A DNA stretch of 64,000 nucleotides from Moorena producens 3L (lineage in GTDB: Bacteria; Cyanobacteriota; Cyanobacteriia; Cyanobacteriales; Coleofasciculaceae), in assembly GCF_000211815.1 (NCBI RefSeq), contig NZ_GL890851.1, forward strand, positions 6,225 through 70,224. Reading direction: 5' to 3'. This document shows positions 17,914 through 27,486 of this stretch, piece after piece. Positions within the stretch are counted from its first letter, which is position 1; each line of letters begins with the position of its first letter. The notes under the pieces are model-generated. The model did no database searches. It had not been told where the DNA came from and worked only from the letters and a program-made list of their open reading frames with translations. A program made the translations under genes and the position numbers.

Positions 17914-18172
17914 CCAAGTAGGGTTCTAGTGCCAGATTCGATTGACTCAGTGATGGGATAGCCTGGAGCTGTAATCATTATGGGTTAGAATCATTGAACA
18001 ACATGGACTTCTGTGAGGCCAGTTACATATAGAGTTCCCGGCTAGTCCGACCCAAATAACGGCTTTGTACTTGTAGGGGGATGATTTATGGAGATCGGTA
18101 AGAGACGGGAAGTGGGGGAAGATACTGCAAGAAGGGGAAGTAAGCGGTGAGGTATCTAATCTGAATTAGCAC

Positions 18173-18436
18173 GTAAGCATTCAGCTATCAGCTATCAGCT
18201 ATTAGCTTGCATAGGTAAGCCTTCGTTTAATCTCTGTTAGGTCAGCTGTTCGGGTAGCGTGGCCACAAGCCAAGGGCTTTTACCCAGACTTTCAATTATC
18301 ATTAATCTCGAATTATTAAATTCTCCCGTTTGTGCATTGCGCATAGGCGCACGCTACGCGAACGGCGCACGCTATGGGAACGAGGTTTGTTTTAAGCTGA
18401 CAGCTGACAGCTGACAGCTGACGGCTGTCAGCTTAC
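18173..18436. repeat. Inverted-repeat-bounded element with GTAAGCATTCAGC ends
   Basis: The left end is GTAAGCATTCAGCTATCAGC with further GCTATCA repeats. The right end is a run of GCTGACA heptads finishing GTCAGCTTAC. The interior shares GTTTAATCTCTGTTAGGTCAG with the element at 56951-57219. It also carries palindromic repeats (GGGTAGCGTGGCC, CGCACGCTACGCGAACG). The spacer 18437-18594 has no gene. Confidence 0.65.
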
Positions 18437-18594
18437 ATTAGCACTAGGAATTAGCACTATTAATGCTACAAATGATTTCTTTGATTGAATCCCTAAGGGG
18501 GCAGGGGTGCTCAAGAGCAAGGGAGAGGACTTTGAAGTTTTTCCCCCTTACTCAAAAATAGATAAAAAATAGACAATTTAAGTGGCCAACATCG

Positions 18595-19074
18595 TCAATT
18601 AATCCGTATCCACTGGGAAAATGTAGCCCCTTGACCACAATAGTTATTTTCCTCATCAATGAGATTCCAGACGATAAAATCTGAAATCTGGAACCGTTTA
18701 CCAGTGCTAGAAATGCGGACACCTTGATAGTTGCTAATATAGCCCTGGGTTGTGACTTGGTTAAGCAAGCGTAAGCGCTCCTCCCTTTCCATTGGCTCAG
18801 CTGAATATCTCGAAGGCATCTGAGTCAATTGGTTCCAATCCATTTCCCACAATTCTAAACCTTTCCGATTGCCATAGTTTAGAATGGGGTCTGATTCAGT
18901 GTTGTGAGAGTAGACGACAAAGGGAGCTTCAAATAGTGCCTGTGCAATTTCCATAGGTGAGCCACTGGTATCGATTAGAGAACGCCCTGTCCAATGATGA
19001 AAGCTATGGATTAGACGTTGGCTCTGGCGAATTACGGCGTCTTGTTGCCAAGGAAATTGGAGCTCAGTGTTCAT
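18595..19074 (-). CDS. MEKHLA domain protein
   Basis: This 159-residue protein matches the stand-alone MEKHLA domain, a PAS-like fold found in bacteria and at the end of plant HD-ZIP III proteins. Typical features are LFEAPFVVYSHNTESDPILNYGN, then LELWEMDWNQLTQMPSRYSAEP, then IVWNLIDEENNYCGQGATF. Length equals the family's usual size. A PAS-like fold suggests ligand or redox sensing, but no function has been assigned to the single-domain bacterial form. It lies 88 bp downstream of the CHAT gene on the same strand and could be co-transcribed with it. Confidence 0.8.
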   Translation of the reverse strand: MNTELQFPWQQDAVIRQSQRLIHSFHHWTGRSLIDTSGSPMEIAQALFEAPFVVYSHNTESDPILNYGNRKGLELWEMDWNQLTQMPSRYSAEPMEREERLRLLNQVTTQGYISNYQGVRISSTGKRFQISDFIVWNLIDEENNYCGQGATFSQWIRIN

Positions 19075-19161
19075 CGGTTTATTATTCTGTACAGATTTAT
19101 CACCCTTAGGGAACTATAGTAATCCAAAACTCTGTGATTCTGAACTCCTGCAACTCCTTGA

Positions 19162-22100
19162 TTACTCGGCTTCCCCAATCAGAGTAAAAGCCGCCCATTC
19201 CACTGGATTTGGGTACTGTTTAAGAGTCGTAAGCATGGCTTGACGTAGAGCAACTGCTTTGTCAGGTGTTTGTTGTAGCTGGCGATAGAATTCAATCATC
19301 AGGTCAGCTGTGGAGTCATCAGGTACTTTCCAGAGGGAAACAACCACACTGGGTACACCAGCAGCCACTAAAGAACGGGATAATCCAATCACGCCATCAC
19401 TGGTAACTCGACCTCTACCAGTGTTGCAAGCGCTTAAAACTACTAACTCAGCACTAAGCTTGAGGTCGAGTATTTCACTAGCACTGAGAAAACCTTTATC
19501 TGTTTTAGTCGGAGCAAGGGCGATCGCTCCTGGTAAACCTAATCCCTGGAAGTCATTCAGTAAGCCGTGAGTAGCTAGATGTATGATCTTTGCCTTTGAC
19601 ATTTGCTCAACAACTGATTTCTTGGTGGCTTGATTGCCAATCAGGGCTTGAGTATTGAACATCTCAGCGATCGCTAGCGCTTCTGTTTCTGTTCCAGGAA
19701 GAGGGGGCAAACCTTGAGGCATCGTGGGATTACCAATTACTAGCATCTCTTCTCCAGAAACTAGTTGCCGTTGCTGGTTAGTTAAATCCAGCACCTGAAT
19801 CGAGGGAGCAGTGAGCATAGTATGTTTTTCGATCAGGTATTGACCAGAAGCGTCTTGTAGTGCTGGGAAAGGTACTAGAAACAAGGATTCGTGGGGAATA
19901 AAGGTTACACGAGCTTCGGGATTTGTAGGTAAGAGTTCGGCAATTGGTTCAATGAGCAGTTGATGCAGTTGTTTTAATTGTTCAGTTTGACCAGCTCTCT
20001 CTGTTTTAGTCAATCTTTCTCTGGGAACTAAATCAACTAGGGATGGGCTTCTTCTGAAAAAAATTGATTTACGAGTGATAACAACCAATTCTTTCAGAGA
20101 TGTATCTAGATTAGTTAAATCAACCTGACGAAAAGCGATTTTACCTCTAGGGTTAATTACCCAAATGTAAAGCTCTTTGTCTTCAAGTTGGCGCACACCT
20201 TCGGCTTCGACGACTTCTTTGATAAGAGAGTATAAAACTATTGTCGAGTTTTGTTCTTCAGTAATTTTTTTTATTTGTTTGATATTCGGAGGGGCAATCG
20301 GTTTATTAGTTTTGAGGTTTGATTCAGACTCTGATAAACCTCTCGCTAATAGTTCAACAAAGGCTCTTGCTCGTCCTCTTTCAGTAATTTCTAGGGCTTG
20401 ATTGAATTGTTTTCGATCTACTAAATACTCTTGTAAAGCGCTATAAGTTGTTTGATGAGTTTCAAAAATGGATACTCTCTCAAGGTCATTGCTGCCTAAG
20501 TTTGACCGCAAAGACTCCCAAATTTCAATGGCAGCAAATAGAGCCTCATTTGCTTCTTTAGGATTTCCGGCTTTGTAGAGAGCATCACCTAAGTTGCTTA
20601 AAGCTCGTCCCTTGGCGTGGCGATCACCTAGTTGCTTGGCAATTTTTAAACTCTGGCGTTGGTAGTTTACTGCTTGGTTGTAGTCTTCTAGAGCATAGTA
20701 AATTATTCCCAAATTTTCTAGGGCTACTAACTGTCCATAGTTATCTTGCAATTTTTGTGCGATCGCTAAACTCTGCTGAGAGTATTCAATTGCTTGGTTA
20801 TAGTCGGTCAGGGTATAGTACACCAAGCTCAAATTAGATAATGCTCTTGCCTTTCCAGGTAGGTGATCGGATGTTTTAGCGATCGCTAAACTTTTTTCTT
20901 TGTATTCAAGTGCTTTGGTATATTCCTTCTTAGCGTAGTAAGCTAATCCGATATTGCTTACTATATTCCTTTCCATCTCAGACTCATCGGTTGAGTTTAC
21001 TAGTTCTAGACCCTGTTTATAGTATTCAATAGCTTTGTCATAGTTTCCTATTGCACCATAAGCTGCTCCTAAACCACTTAAAGCTTGCGGTTTTCTTCTT
21101 AAGTTTGGGTCTGATTGGGCAAGAGTAAAATGCTGTTTATGATAGTCTAGAGCTTTGCCATAATCTCCCAAAATATAGTAAGTTACTCCGAGGTTATGTA
21201 GAGCTTTTGATTCTCGCAAGTTATCACCAATTTTTCGTGCAAATTCTAAATTTTTATGATAGCATTCAGCAGCTTTAGTGTAATCTTTTGCACCAACTTG
21301 TCTAGAAAATCCTTGAGGATTTATGAGCAATTGTTCTTCTGCCAGACACTCTGTAATTTCCAGTACCAGGATTGTCAGTCGTTCTAGTCCAATTGCTTGA
21401 GTCTTGTTTAACCTCTTGCTCTGATTGACCGCCAAATCTGATCGATTAACCTGGCTTGGCAAGGCAGAGTTTTGATTGTCTGACCTTCCTGATGGTGTTG
21501 TTGGGGAAGGATTTGAAGGATTTACAGGATTTACAGGTCCAAGAATTTCTCTTCTTGGAGATTCAGGTGGTAGTAGTGCTTGATTCTCTAACTGTGGTTG
21601 TGGTGGTAGGGAAGAATTTGAAAGATTTACAGGATTTACAGGTCCAAGAATTACTGTTGTTGGAGGTTGTGGTGGTCGTAGTGGTGGAAAATCTGACTGT
21701 AGTTGTGGTGGTAGCGGTGGTAATGGCTTTGGGTCGATGACTGAAGGAGGTTCAATCATGGGTGGATCTAGATCTAAAAAAGGTGGAGGTTCAGGTGCTG
21801 GTGAGACTTGAGATTCTGAACTTTGTATAGTATAATTCTGGTTTCTGAAATCTAGAATGGAAATAATAGTAGAAGTAGCAGTAACATTTCCTTTACTGAT
21901 GTCACTACCAGCAACAAGAGTAACGTTGCCACTGTCACCATTACCACTAGCAGCATTTATATCACCAGCATTAATAGTTCCCTCGGTAGCGAATAATTGA
22001 ACCTCTCCTCCTTTACCTTTCACAGAGGAAGAATCAACTACGCCAGCACTAGTATCAATACTTCCTCTATCGCTAACGGCAGTAATATCACCACCATCAC

Positions 22101-23247
22101 CATTATTACTGGAAGCCTTGAGACTCCCGGTAGTGATATTACCTTCTGCTTTCAGGTCAATATTTCCACTATCACCACTTACCGCCGTTGAATCCAGTGT
22201 GCCACTACTAGTATCAATCTCTCCTTCTCTACTATTGAGGAAAATTCTTCCACCATCGGAAGTAATTGATGCTGTCCGAATATTACCGTCTGCTTCAATA
22301 ACTACTTGCTTACCAGCGCTGATATCCTGGACCACCACATCACCATCTTCCACCTGGATACCAGAACCTATCAGTTGTACTGTACCCTCACGATTTACCT
22401 CAATTCCTGTAGCATCACCGCCGCCAACTGTCAGCAGTTCCGGTAGGGAAAGGGGAGTGAAGGGAACAGTGGCAGAGGGGGAAACTTCTAAACTGAGAAT
22501 ATTACCTGGCTGGGAAATACGGAGTAAATTTTCTCCAGGCACAGCCTCAATAGTAACTTGACCACCAGATGCAGTAAGAGTGCCATTACTGATCACAGTA
22601 CCACCTACTAAGGTTAAATTCTGCCCCTCTTTAACTGCTAAATCAGCTAAATTGATGATCCCACCTGGTTGGGAGACAGCAAAATCAAAAGTATTGGGCT
22701 TGCCTACCAAAGAAGCATAGTCATTGCTACCAATAGCGTTAAACCAGCCGCCATCAAAACCAATACCAGTAGCGGTGGTGGCGGTAAAAGAAGCAGGTAG
22801 ATCGATGCTGGCACCAGGACCAAAGACAATCCCGGCGGGGTTGATCAGGAATAAATTTGAATTACCCCCTGTAACCTGGATTAAGCCATTAATGACAGAA
22901 GCATCACCACCAGTGACTCGCCCTAGGATATTTTGGATATTAGGATTAGAGAGAAAGATGGCAATCTGACCTTCACTCAGACCAAATTTCTGGAAGCTGT
23001 GAAACAGATTCGCACCATCTCCCGACAGCTTACCGCCATCAATGTTGAATTGGTTACCCTCAGGGTTGACAACAGTACCAGTACCATCGTTGGCTTCAAC
23101 TATCGGTTGCGCCTGCACAGGGGTTGGCAACGGGGAACAGGTCAAATAGGTTGAAGAACAAACAAGCAGGAAAAACTTACTTGCTGCCCATCTTCCCTTA
23201 CCAATGATCTGGCTCAACCGGTGAAGACAGCTCAATGTTAGTCTCAT
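19162..23247 (-). CDS. Secreted TPS (filamentous-haemagglutinin-type) + TPR + CHAT protease fusion
   Basis: This is a 1361-residue mosaic. Residues 1-47 are a long signal peptide ending VQAQ. About 50-270 is a TPS/haemagglutinin secretion domain (NPEGNQFNIDGG, NSNLFLINPAGIVFGPGA), and about 280-470 holds beta-helix-like repeats. A proline-rich linker (about 490-610) follows. About 650-960 contains at least seven TPR units with the A-x-YY-L-x-DY-x-A pattern. The C-terminal CHAT caspase-like domain has the dyad His1227 (IHLATHG) and Cys1274 (LSACNTG). Such domain strings are known in filamentous cyanobacteria. A TPS domain predicts two-partner secretion, but no TpsB porin gene is nearby. The substrate is unknown. 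TPR-CHAT proteins elsewhere are linked to regulated cell death or defence. Confidence 0.85.
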   Translation of the reverse strand: MRLTLSCLHRLSQIIGKGRWAASKFFLLVCSSTYLTCSPLPTPVQAQPIVEANDGTGTVVNPEGNQFNIDGGKLSGDGANLFHSFQKFGLSEGQIAIFLSNPNIQNILGRVTGGDASVINGLIQVTGGNSNLFLINPAGIVFGPGASIDLPASFTATTATGIGFDGGWFNAIGSNDYASLVGKPNTFDFAVSQPGGIINLADLAVKEGQNLTLVGGTVISNGTLTASGGQVTIEAVPGENLLRISQPGNILSLEVSPSATVPFTPLSLPELLTVGGGDATGIEVNREGTVQLIGSGIQVEDGDVVVQDISAGKQVVIEADGNIRTASITSDGGRIFLNSREGEIDTSSGTLDSTAVSGDSGNIDLKAEGNITTGSLKASSNNGDGGDITAVSDRGSIDTSAGVVDSSSVKGKGGEVQLFATEGTINAGDINAASGNGDSGNVTLVAGSDISKGNVTATSTIISILDFRNQNYTIQSSESQVSPAPEPPPFLDLDPPMIEPPSVIDPKPLPPLPPQLQSDFPPLRPPQPPTTVILGPVNPVNLSNSSLPPQPQLENQALLPPESPRREILGPVNPVNPSNPSPTTPSGRSDNQNSALPSQVNRSDLAVNQSKRLNKTQAIGLERLTILVLEITECLAEEQLLINPQGFSRQVGAKDYTKAAECYHKNLEFARKIGDNLRESKALHNLGVTYYILGDYGKALDYHKQHFTLAQSDPNLRRKPQALSGLGAAYGAIGNYDKAIEYYKQGLELVNSTDESEMERNIVSNIGLAYYAKKEYTKALEYKEKSLAIAKTSDHLPGKARALSNLSLVYYTLTDYNQAIEYSQQSLAIAQKLQDNYGQLVALENLGIIYYALEDYNQAVNYQRQSLKIAKQLGDRHAKGRALSNLGDALYKAGNPKEANEALFAAIEIWESLRSNLGSNDLERVSIFETHQTTYSALQEYLVDRKQFNQALEITERGRARAFVELLARGLSESESNLKTNKPIAPPNIKQIKKITEEQNSTIVLYSLIKEVVEAEGVRQLEDKELYIWVINPRGKIAFRQVDLTNLDTSLKELVVITRKSIFFRRSPSLVDLVPRERLTKTERAGQTEQLKQLHQLLIEPIAELLPTNPEARVTFIPHESLFLVPFPALQDASGQYLIEKHTMLTAPSIQVLDLTNQQRQLVSGEEMLVIGNPTMPQGLPPLPGTETEALAIAEMFNTQALIGNQATKKSVVEQMSKAKIIHLATHGLLNDFQGLGLPGAIALAPTKTDKGFLSASEILDLKLSAELVVLSACNTGRGRVTSDGVIGLSRSLVAAGVPSVVVSLWKVPDDSTADLMIEFYRQLQQTPDKAVALRQAMLTTLKQYPNPVEWAAFTLIGEAE

Positions 23248-23479
23248 CAGTGATAGAATTCCTATGGAATCTGGTTCGAATACCCCCTTTTCTTTAAAGT
23301 AGACCTAGATTGAACAGGGGGCGACTAGAGCCGATTTGGTATCAAAGCTCTAAGTTCTAGCTCACGGTAGTAGCAATAGTAGATGTATCTCACTTTTATG
23401 TATGGAAATATAGCGATCGCCAGTAGTGTTACGACACAGCATCTTTGAGAATAGACTCGATTTTGAGAATAGACTCGAT

Positions 23480-23935
23480 AGCCTGTGGCGAGCAAGGGCA
23501 GTGATATCAGCCCTGGCGAATGAGGACTTTTGAGCCCAGCCGAACACTTCGGGGGTTCGGTTTTGGTCGGGAGCATCAGGGGGCAGGTACCACAGCGGAC
23601 AGCCAGCAGCCTCAATCAAGTTGACTATGGGTCCGGGATGATGGCAGGTGGCGTGATCGAGAATTAGATCATGTCCGGATAATTACCCTGAATAAAAATC
23701 TGCCCCATTTCCCCATCTCCCCATCAATCTTCTTGATTATAGCTATTCAAGCGGACTTGACCTTACCACCTGTCCTGGTTTAAGCACCGGAATTAAGGCA
23801 GTTTCTCGCCAGGTTTCAAACACCACACGGTGACAAGTCCTTCCACAGTCAAGGCTGCTATCAGGTGTTGTTGGCACTAAGCAGCAATCAGATTGACGCG
23901 CCCCGCTCTGCTTCCGTCACTTTAGTGCTTCAAAC
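23480..23935 (-). pseudogene. IS630-family transposase remnant
   Basis: Pieces of an IS630 DDE transposase can be read in order on the minus strand across several frames. They are HRVVFETWRETALIPVLKPG near 23780-23830, then ILDHATCHHPGPIVNLIEAAG, then WYLPPDAPDQNRTPEV near 23570-23640. In intact enzymes the last part reads LPPYSPDLNPIE, so both catalytic-site sequence and frame are degraded. An unrelated block of about 75 bp separates the first two parts. There is no complete ORF. Confidence 0.7.
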
Positions 23936-24197
23936 TGCTGGCCTTGCTCACACCAGCTGTAGCCGTAATCATCCTGTTTGTCCATCCCCAATTTATGCAC
24001 TTACACTAGTTGGGACTCTCGAATATACTCTACTGCTTCATTTACGAGGGAGCCAAAGCCCTTCATCCCCGCGTATTTATACCGGGGATGAAGGGCAGTA
24101 GCGGCTAAAGCCGCCGTGAAAAAAATATTCTGAGAATGTTCCGGAATTTTATTCTAGATGTTGTAGAATAAAGTAAAGCGGGAGAGGTCGATAACCG

Positions 24198-25409
24198 ATG
24201 ATCATTCTGGAATTCAAAGCCAAAGGAAAAAAGAGTCAATACTCAGCCATAGATGAAGCCATTCGGACTGTAAAATTTATCCGAAATAGCTGCATCCGTT
24301 TATGGATGGACAATAAGGGTACAAACAAATTCGATCTCAGCAAGTACAGTAAAGTGTTGGCTCATCAATTCCCATTTGCTAATGAGTTAAACTCAACAGC
24401 TCGCCAGACTGCCTCAGAAAGAGCATGGTCATCGATCACTCGTTTTTATGAAAATTGCAAGAAAAAGGTACCTGGCAAAAAGGGGTTTCCCAGATTCCAA
24501 AAGCATTGCAGATCGGTCGAATACAAACAATCAGGATGGAAGTTGTCCCCTGATAAAAAGTCAATCGTGTTCACTGACAAGAAGGGAATAGGGAAGCTTA
24601 AGCTTAAGGGTACATGGGACTTGTGGCGTTTCGACAAGAAGCAAATTAAGCGAGTCCGGATAGTCAAGCGAGCCGATGGCTATTATGTCCAGTTTGGCGT
24701 TTCCGTTGATTGTAAGGAGTCTTTAAAACCTACTGGCAATACTGTCGGTTTAGATGTGGGGCTAAAAGATTTCTACACCGACTCTAATGGCCACACAGAA
24801 TCTAATCCCAGATTTTACAGAACAGGGGAAAAACGGCTTAAGTTTTATCAACGCCGAGTTTCCCGAAAAAAGAAAGGCTCAGCTAACCGCAGAAAAGCGA
24901 TTAATAGACTAGGTAGGGCACACCTCAAGATAAGTAGGCAGCGTGAAGAACATGCCAAGAGACTGGCACGTTGCGTAATCCAATCTAACGATCTGGTCGC
25001 CTACGAAGACTTAAGGGTAAAAAATCTGGTTAAAAATCACTGTCTAGCCAAGTCTATTAATGATGCAGGTTGGTATCAGTTTAGAAGATGGTTGGAGCAC
25101 TTTGGGCAAAAGTTTAGCAGGGCAACTGTTGCAGTAAACCCTGCCTATACCAGCCAAAATTGTTCTCAATGCGGCGAGATAGTCAAGAAGTCTCTATCAA
25201 CCAGGACTCATACCTGTAAGTGTGGTTGTCAGTTAGACCGCGACCACAACGCTGCAATCAACATTCTTGAGAGAGCCTTGGGTACGGTGGGGCACACCGG
25301 AACCTGGATTTTAAATCCGAACTCTTCCGGAGATCTGTCCTCTACTCTTCTTGGTTCCGGCCAGGTTGAGCAAGACGGGTCGTTGAGCGAAGAATCCCCG
25401 CGTCTTTAG
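24198..25409 (+). CDS. tnpB: TnpB, RNA-guided nuclease of IS200/IS605 type
   Basis: This is a full-length (403-residue) TnpB, ancestor-type of Cas12. RuvC catalytic residues are visible in order: Asp in VGLDVGLKDF, Glu in VAYEDLRVKNL and Asp in LDRDHNAAINIL. A zinc ribbon CSQCGE...CKCGC lies between the last two, and the basic bridge segment KFYQRRVSRKKKGSANRRKA is present. TnpB cuts DNA under guidance of an RNA copied from the right end of its own element. Here that region spans the ORF's 3' end and continues into uvrB. All key residues are present, so it could be active. The start ATG 24198 has GGGAGAGG upstream. Confidence 0.93.
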   Translation: MIILEFKAKGKKSQYSAIDEAIRTVKFIRNSCIRLWMDNKGTNKFDLSKYSKVLAHQFPFANELNSTARQTASERAWSSITRFYENCKKKVPGKKGFPRFQKHCRSVEYKQSGWKLSPDKKSIVFTDKKGIGKLKLKGTWDLWRFDKKQIKRVRIVKRADGYYVQFGVSVDCKESLKPTGNTVGLDVGLKDFYTDSNGHTESNPRFYRTGEKRLKFYQRRVSRKKKGSANRRKAINRLGRAHLKISRQREEHAKRLARCVIQSNDLVAYEDLRVKNLVKNHCLAKSINDAGWYQFRRWLEHFGQKFSRATVAVNPAYTSQNCSQCGEIVKKSLSTRTHTCKCGCQLDRDHNAAINILERALGTVGHTGTWILNPNSSGDLSSTLLGSGQVEQDGSLSEESPRL

Positions 25410-25428
25410 ACCGGGGAGTGTCAACTAG
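25270..25428 (+). ncRNA. Probable omega/reRNA region at the tnpB right end
   Basis: In TnpB systems the guide RNA comes from the right end of the element, overlapping the 3' part of tnpB, with its guide just outside. The segment from GGTACGGTGGGGCAC to the terminal hairpin is conserved in the decayed copy at 42358-42575 although that copy has no ORF, which fits an RNA role. If so, the guide would begin just after 25424, inside uvrB codons. The exact 5' end is unknown. Confidence 0.5.
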
Positions 25429-27411
25429 CAGTTTATCCCGCAGCTGTTTAATGCGATCGCGTAACTTTGCTGCCGTTTCAAATTCCAACGTCTTTGCTGC
25501 TTCCTTCATCTGTTCTTCTAACTGATTAATCAACTCTGGAATCTTCTCTAAAGGTACATCATCCACCTGTTCAAACACCGATTCAAACTGTTGAGCATTC
25601 AACCGTCGGGAGACATCCAAAAATGTCAAAATTGGATTATTTGCGGTTTTGCGAATCGGCTGTGGTATAATGTTATTTTTGATGTTATATTCACTTTGAA
25701 TCTTACGACGGCGATTAGTCTCATCAATCGCTTTCCTCATACTTTTTGTAAGGGTATCAGCATACATAATGGCTTGCCCTCGGACATGACGTGCTGCTCT
25801 GCCTATAGTTTGAATAAGCGATCGCTCTGCCCTGAGGAACCCTTCCTTATCTGCATCCAAAATTGCTACCAGAGAGACTTCCGGCAAATCCAACCCTTCT
25901 CGCAACAAGTTAACCCCAACCAATACATCAAATTCACCCTGGCGCAACCCCTGCAAGATTTCAATCCGTTCAATAGAGTTAATATCCGAGTGTAAGTAGC
26001 TGATCCGAATATCCCGTTCTTGCAGATACTCTGTCAAATCCTCAGCCATGCGCTTGGTTAAGGTTGTGACCAGCACCCTTTCCTGACAATCCACCCGCTG
26101 CTTAATCTCAGCCAACAAATCATCTACTTGAGCTACTGTAGGACGGACAAAGATTTCTGGGTCAAGCACTCCGGTAGGACGAATGATCTGTTCCACGACT
26201 CGCCCTTGAGATTCTTCCATCTCCCAATCCCCAGGAGTAGCAGAGACAAAAATACACTGATTCACCTTTGCCCAGAATTCCTCTGCCTTCAGGGGTCGAT
26301 TATCTGCTGCACTGGGTAAGCGAAAGCCATGGTCAATCAACACTTGCTTTCGAGCGCGATCGCCATTGTACATTCCCCGAATTTGCGGCACCGTAACATG
26401 GGATTCATCCACTACCAAAAGCCAATCTTCGGGAAAATAATCAATCAAACACTCTGGTGGTTCCCCAAGCTTGCGTCCAGCCAAGTGACGAGAATAGTTT
26501 TCCACACCATTGCAGTAACCAATTTCGAGCAACATTTCCAAATCATAGCGGGTACGCTGTTCCAACCGTTGGGCTTCTAACAAGTTCCCCGCTTGCTCCA
26601 ATTGAGCCAAACGTTCCTCAAGTTCTGCCTTAATAGCATTACAAGCTTCTTCCAACCGTTCATCCGGAGTAACAAAGTGACGAGCAGGGTAAATATTTAC
26701 GCCCTCTACACTTTGGAAAATTCCACCGGTAACTGGGTCAACGTAGTGAATAGCATCAATTTCATCTCCGAAGAATTCTACCCGAATAATTCGGTCTTCA
26801 TAAGCCGGGCCAATTTCTAATACATCCCCCTTCACCCGGAACCGTCCGCGTCCCAATTCTAAATCATTCCGGGAATACTGTACTGAGACTAAATCTCGTA
26901 AGAGTTGGCGTTGGTCAACTTCGGTATTCACCCGCAGAGGAATCGAGGCTTTTAAATATTCTGAGGGGATACCCAACCCATAGATACAGCTAATGGAAGC
27001 CACAACTATTACATCCCGCCGTTCAAAAAGCGATCGCGTAGCTGAGTGCCTCAGCATATCAATTTCATCATTAATTGACGCGGTTTTCTCGATGTAGGTG
27101 TCAGTGACCGGGATATAAGCTTCCGGCTGGTAGTAATCATAGTAGGAAATGAAATACTCCACCGCGTTATGGGGAAAAAACCCCCGCAATTCGTTACATA
27201 ACTGCGCAGCCAAGGTTTTGTTGTGGGCAAGTAATAGGGTAGGTTTGCCAACTTTTTCAATTACCGATGCCACGGAGAAAGTCTTACCTGTCCCCGTAGC
27301 ACCCAGTAGAGTTTGGATACGGTTGCCAGCCTTGAGGTAAGTGGTGAGTTGGGAAATAGCTTGGGGTTGGTCCCCTGTTGGTTGAAAAGGGGCTTCGAGG
27401 TTAAATAGCAT
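25342..27411 (-). CDS. uvrB: UvrABC excision nuclease subunit B with transposon-encoded C-terminal tail
   Basis: UvrB is the damage-verifying helicase of nucleotide excision repair. LFNLEAPFQPTGDQPQAI opens the protein. GATGTGKT is Walker A, YYDYYQPEAYIP is the beta-hairpin that clamps DNA, and the C-terminal UVR motif that contacts UvrC (EEQMKEAAKTLEFETAAKLRDRI) is intact. Native proteins end a few residues after this motif. Here the last 27 residues, from VDTPRSKDAG onward, are antisense to the right end of the tnpB element. I prefer start ATG 27411; an in-frame start at 27486 adds 25 residues unlike other UvrB. Core function should be retained. Confidence 0.93.
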   Translation of the reverse strand: MLFNLEAPFQPTGDQPQAISQLTTYLKAGNRIQTLLGATGTGKTFSVASVIEKVGKPTLLLAHNKTLAAQLCNELRGFFPHNAVEYFISYYDYYQPEAYIPVTDTYIEKTASINDEIDMLRHSATRSLFERRDVIVVASISCIYGLGIPSEYLKASIPLRVNTEVDQRQLLRDLVSVQYSRNDLELGRGRFRVKGDVLEIGPAYEDRIIRVEFFGDEIDAIHYVDPVTGGIFQSVEGVNIYPARHFVTPDERLEEACNAIKAELEERLAQLEQAGNLLEAQRLEQRTRYDLEMLLEIGYCNGVENYSRHLAGRKLGEPPECLIDYFPEDWLLVVDESHVTVPQIRGMYNGDRARKQVLIDHGFRLPSAADNRPLKAEEFWAKVNQCIFVSATPGDWEMEESQGRVVEQIIRPTGVLDPEIFVRPTVAQVDDLLAEIKQRVDCQERVLVTTLTKRMAEDLTEYLQERDIRISYLHSDINSIERIEILQGLRQGEFDVLVGVNLLREGLDLPEVSLVAILDADKEGFLRAERSLIQTIGRAARHVRGQAIMYADTLTKSMRKAIDETNRRRKIQSEYNIKNNIIPQPIRKTANNPILTFLDVSRRLNAQQFESVFEQVDDVPLEKIPELINQLEEQMKEAAKTLEFETAAKLRDRIKQLRDKLLVDTPRSKDAGILRSTTRLAQPGRNQEE

Positions 27412-27486
27412 CTTAGACGCTTCTGGCACAGCTAAAAAAAAATCCGTAAAAATACTATCTATAATTTCATCATAATTTTTGTACAT

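Larger units (their letters stand above)
24050..25428 (+). mobile_element. IS200/IS605-type element carrying only tnpB
   Basis: The likely left end holds a perfect 14-bp hairpin GCCCTTCATCCCCG / CGGGGATGAAGGGC (24058-24096) and a smaller GCGGC-taaa-GCCGC hairpin. The right end holds the subterminal hairpin CCCCG-cgtctttaga-CGGGG, finishing GTGTCAA near 25424. There is no tnpA (HUH transposase), so the element would need one in trans. The right end lies within the coding end of uvrB. The left boundary is approximate. Confidence 0.7.

Noticed and set aside
23265..23290. T-loop-like GGTTCGAATACCCCC suggesting a tRNA
   Set aside because: No matching acceptor stem, D arm or anticodon arm can be built around it.
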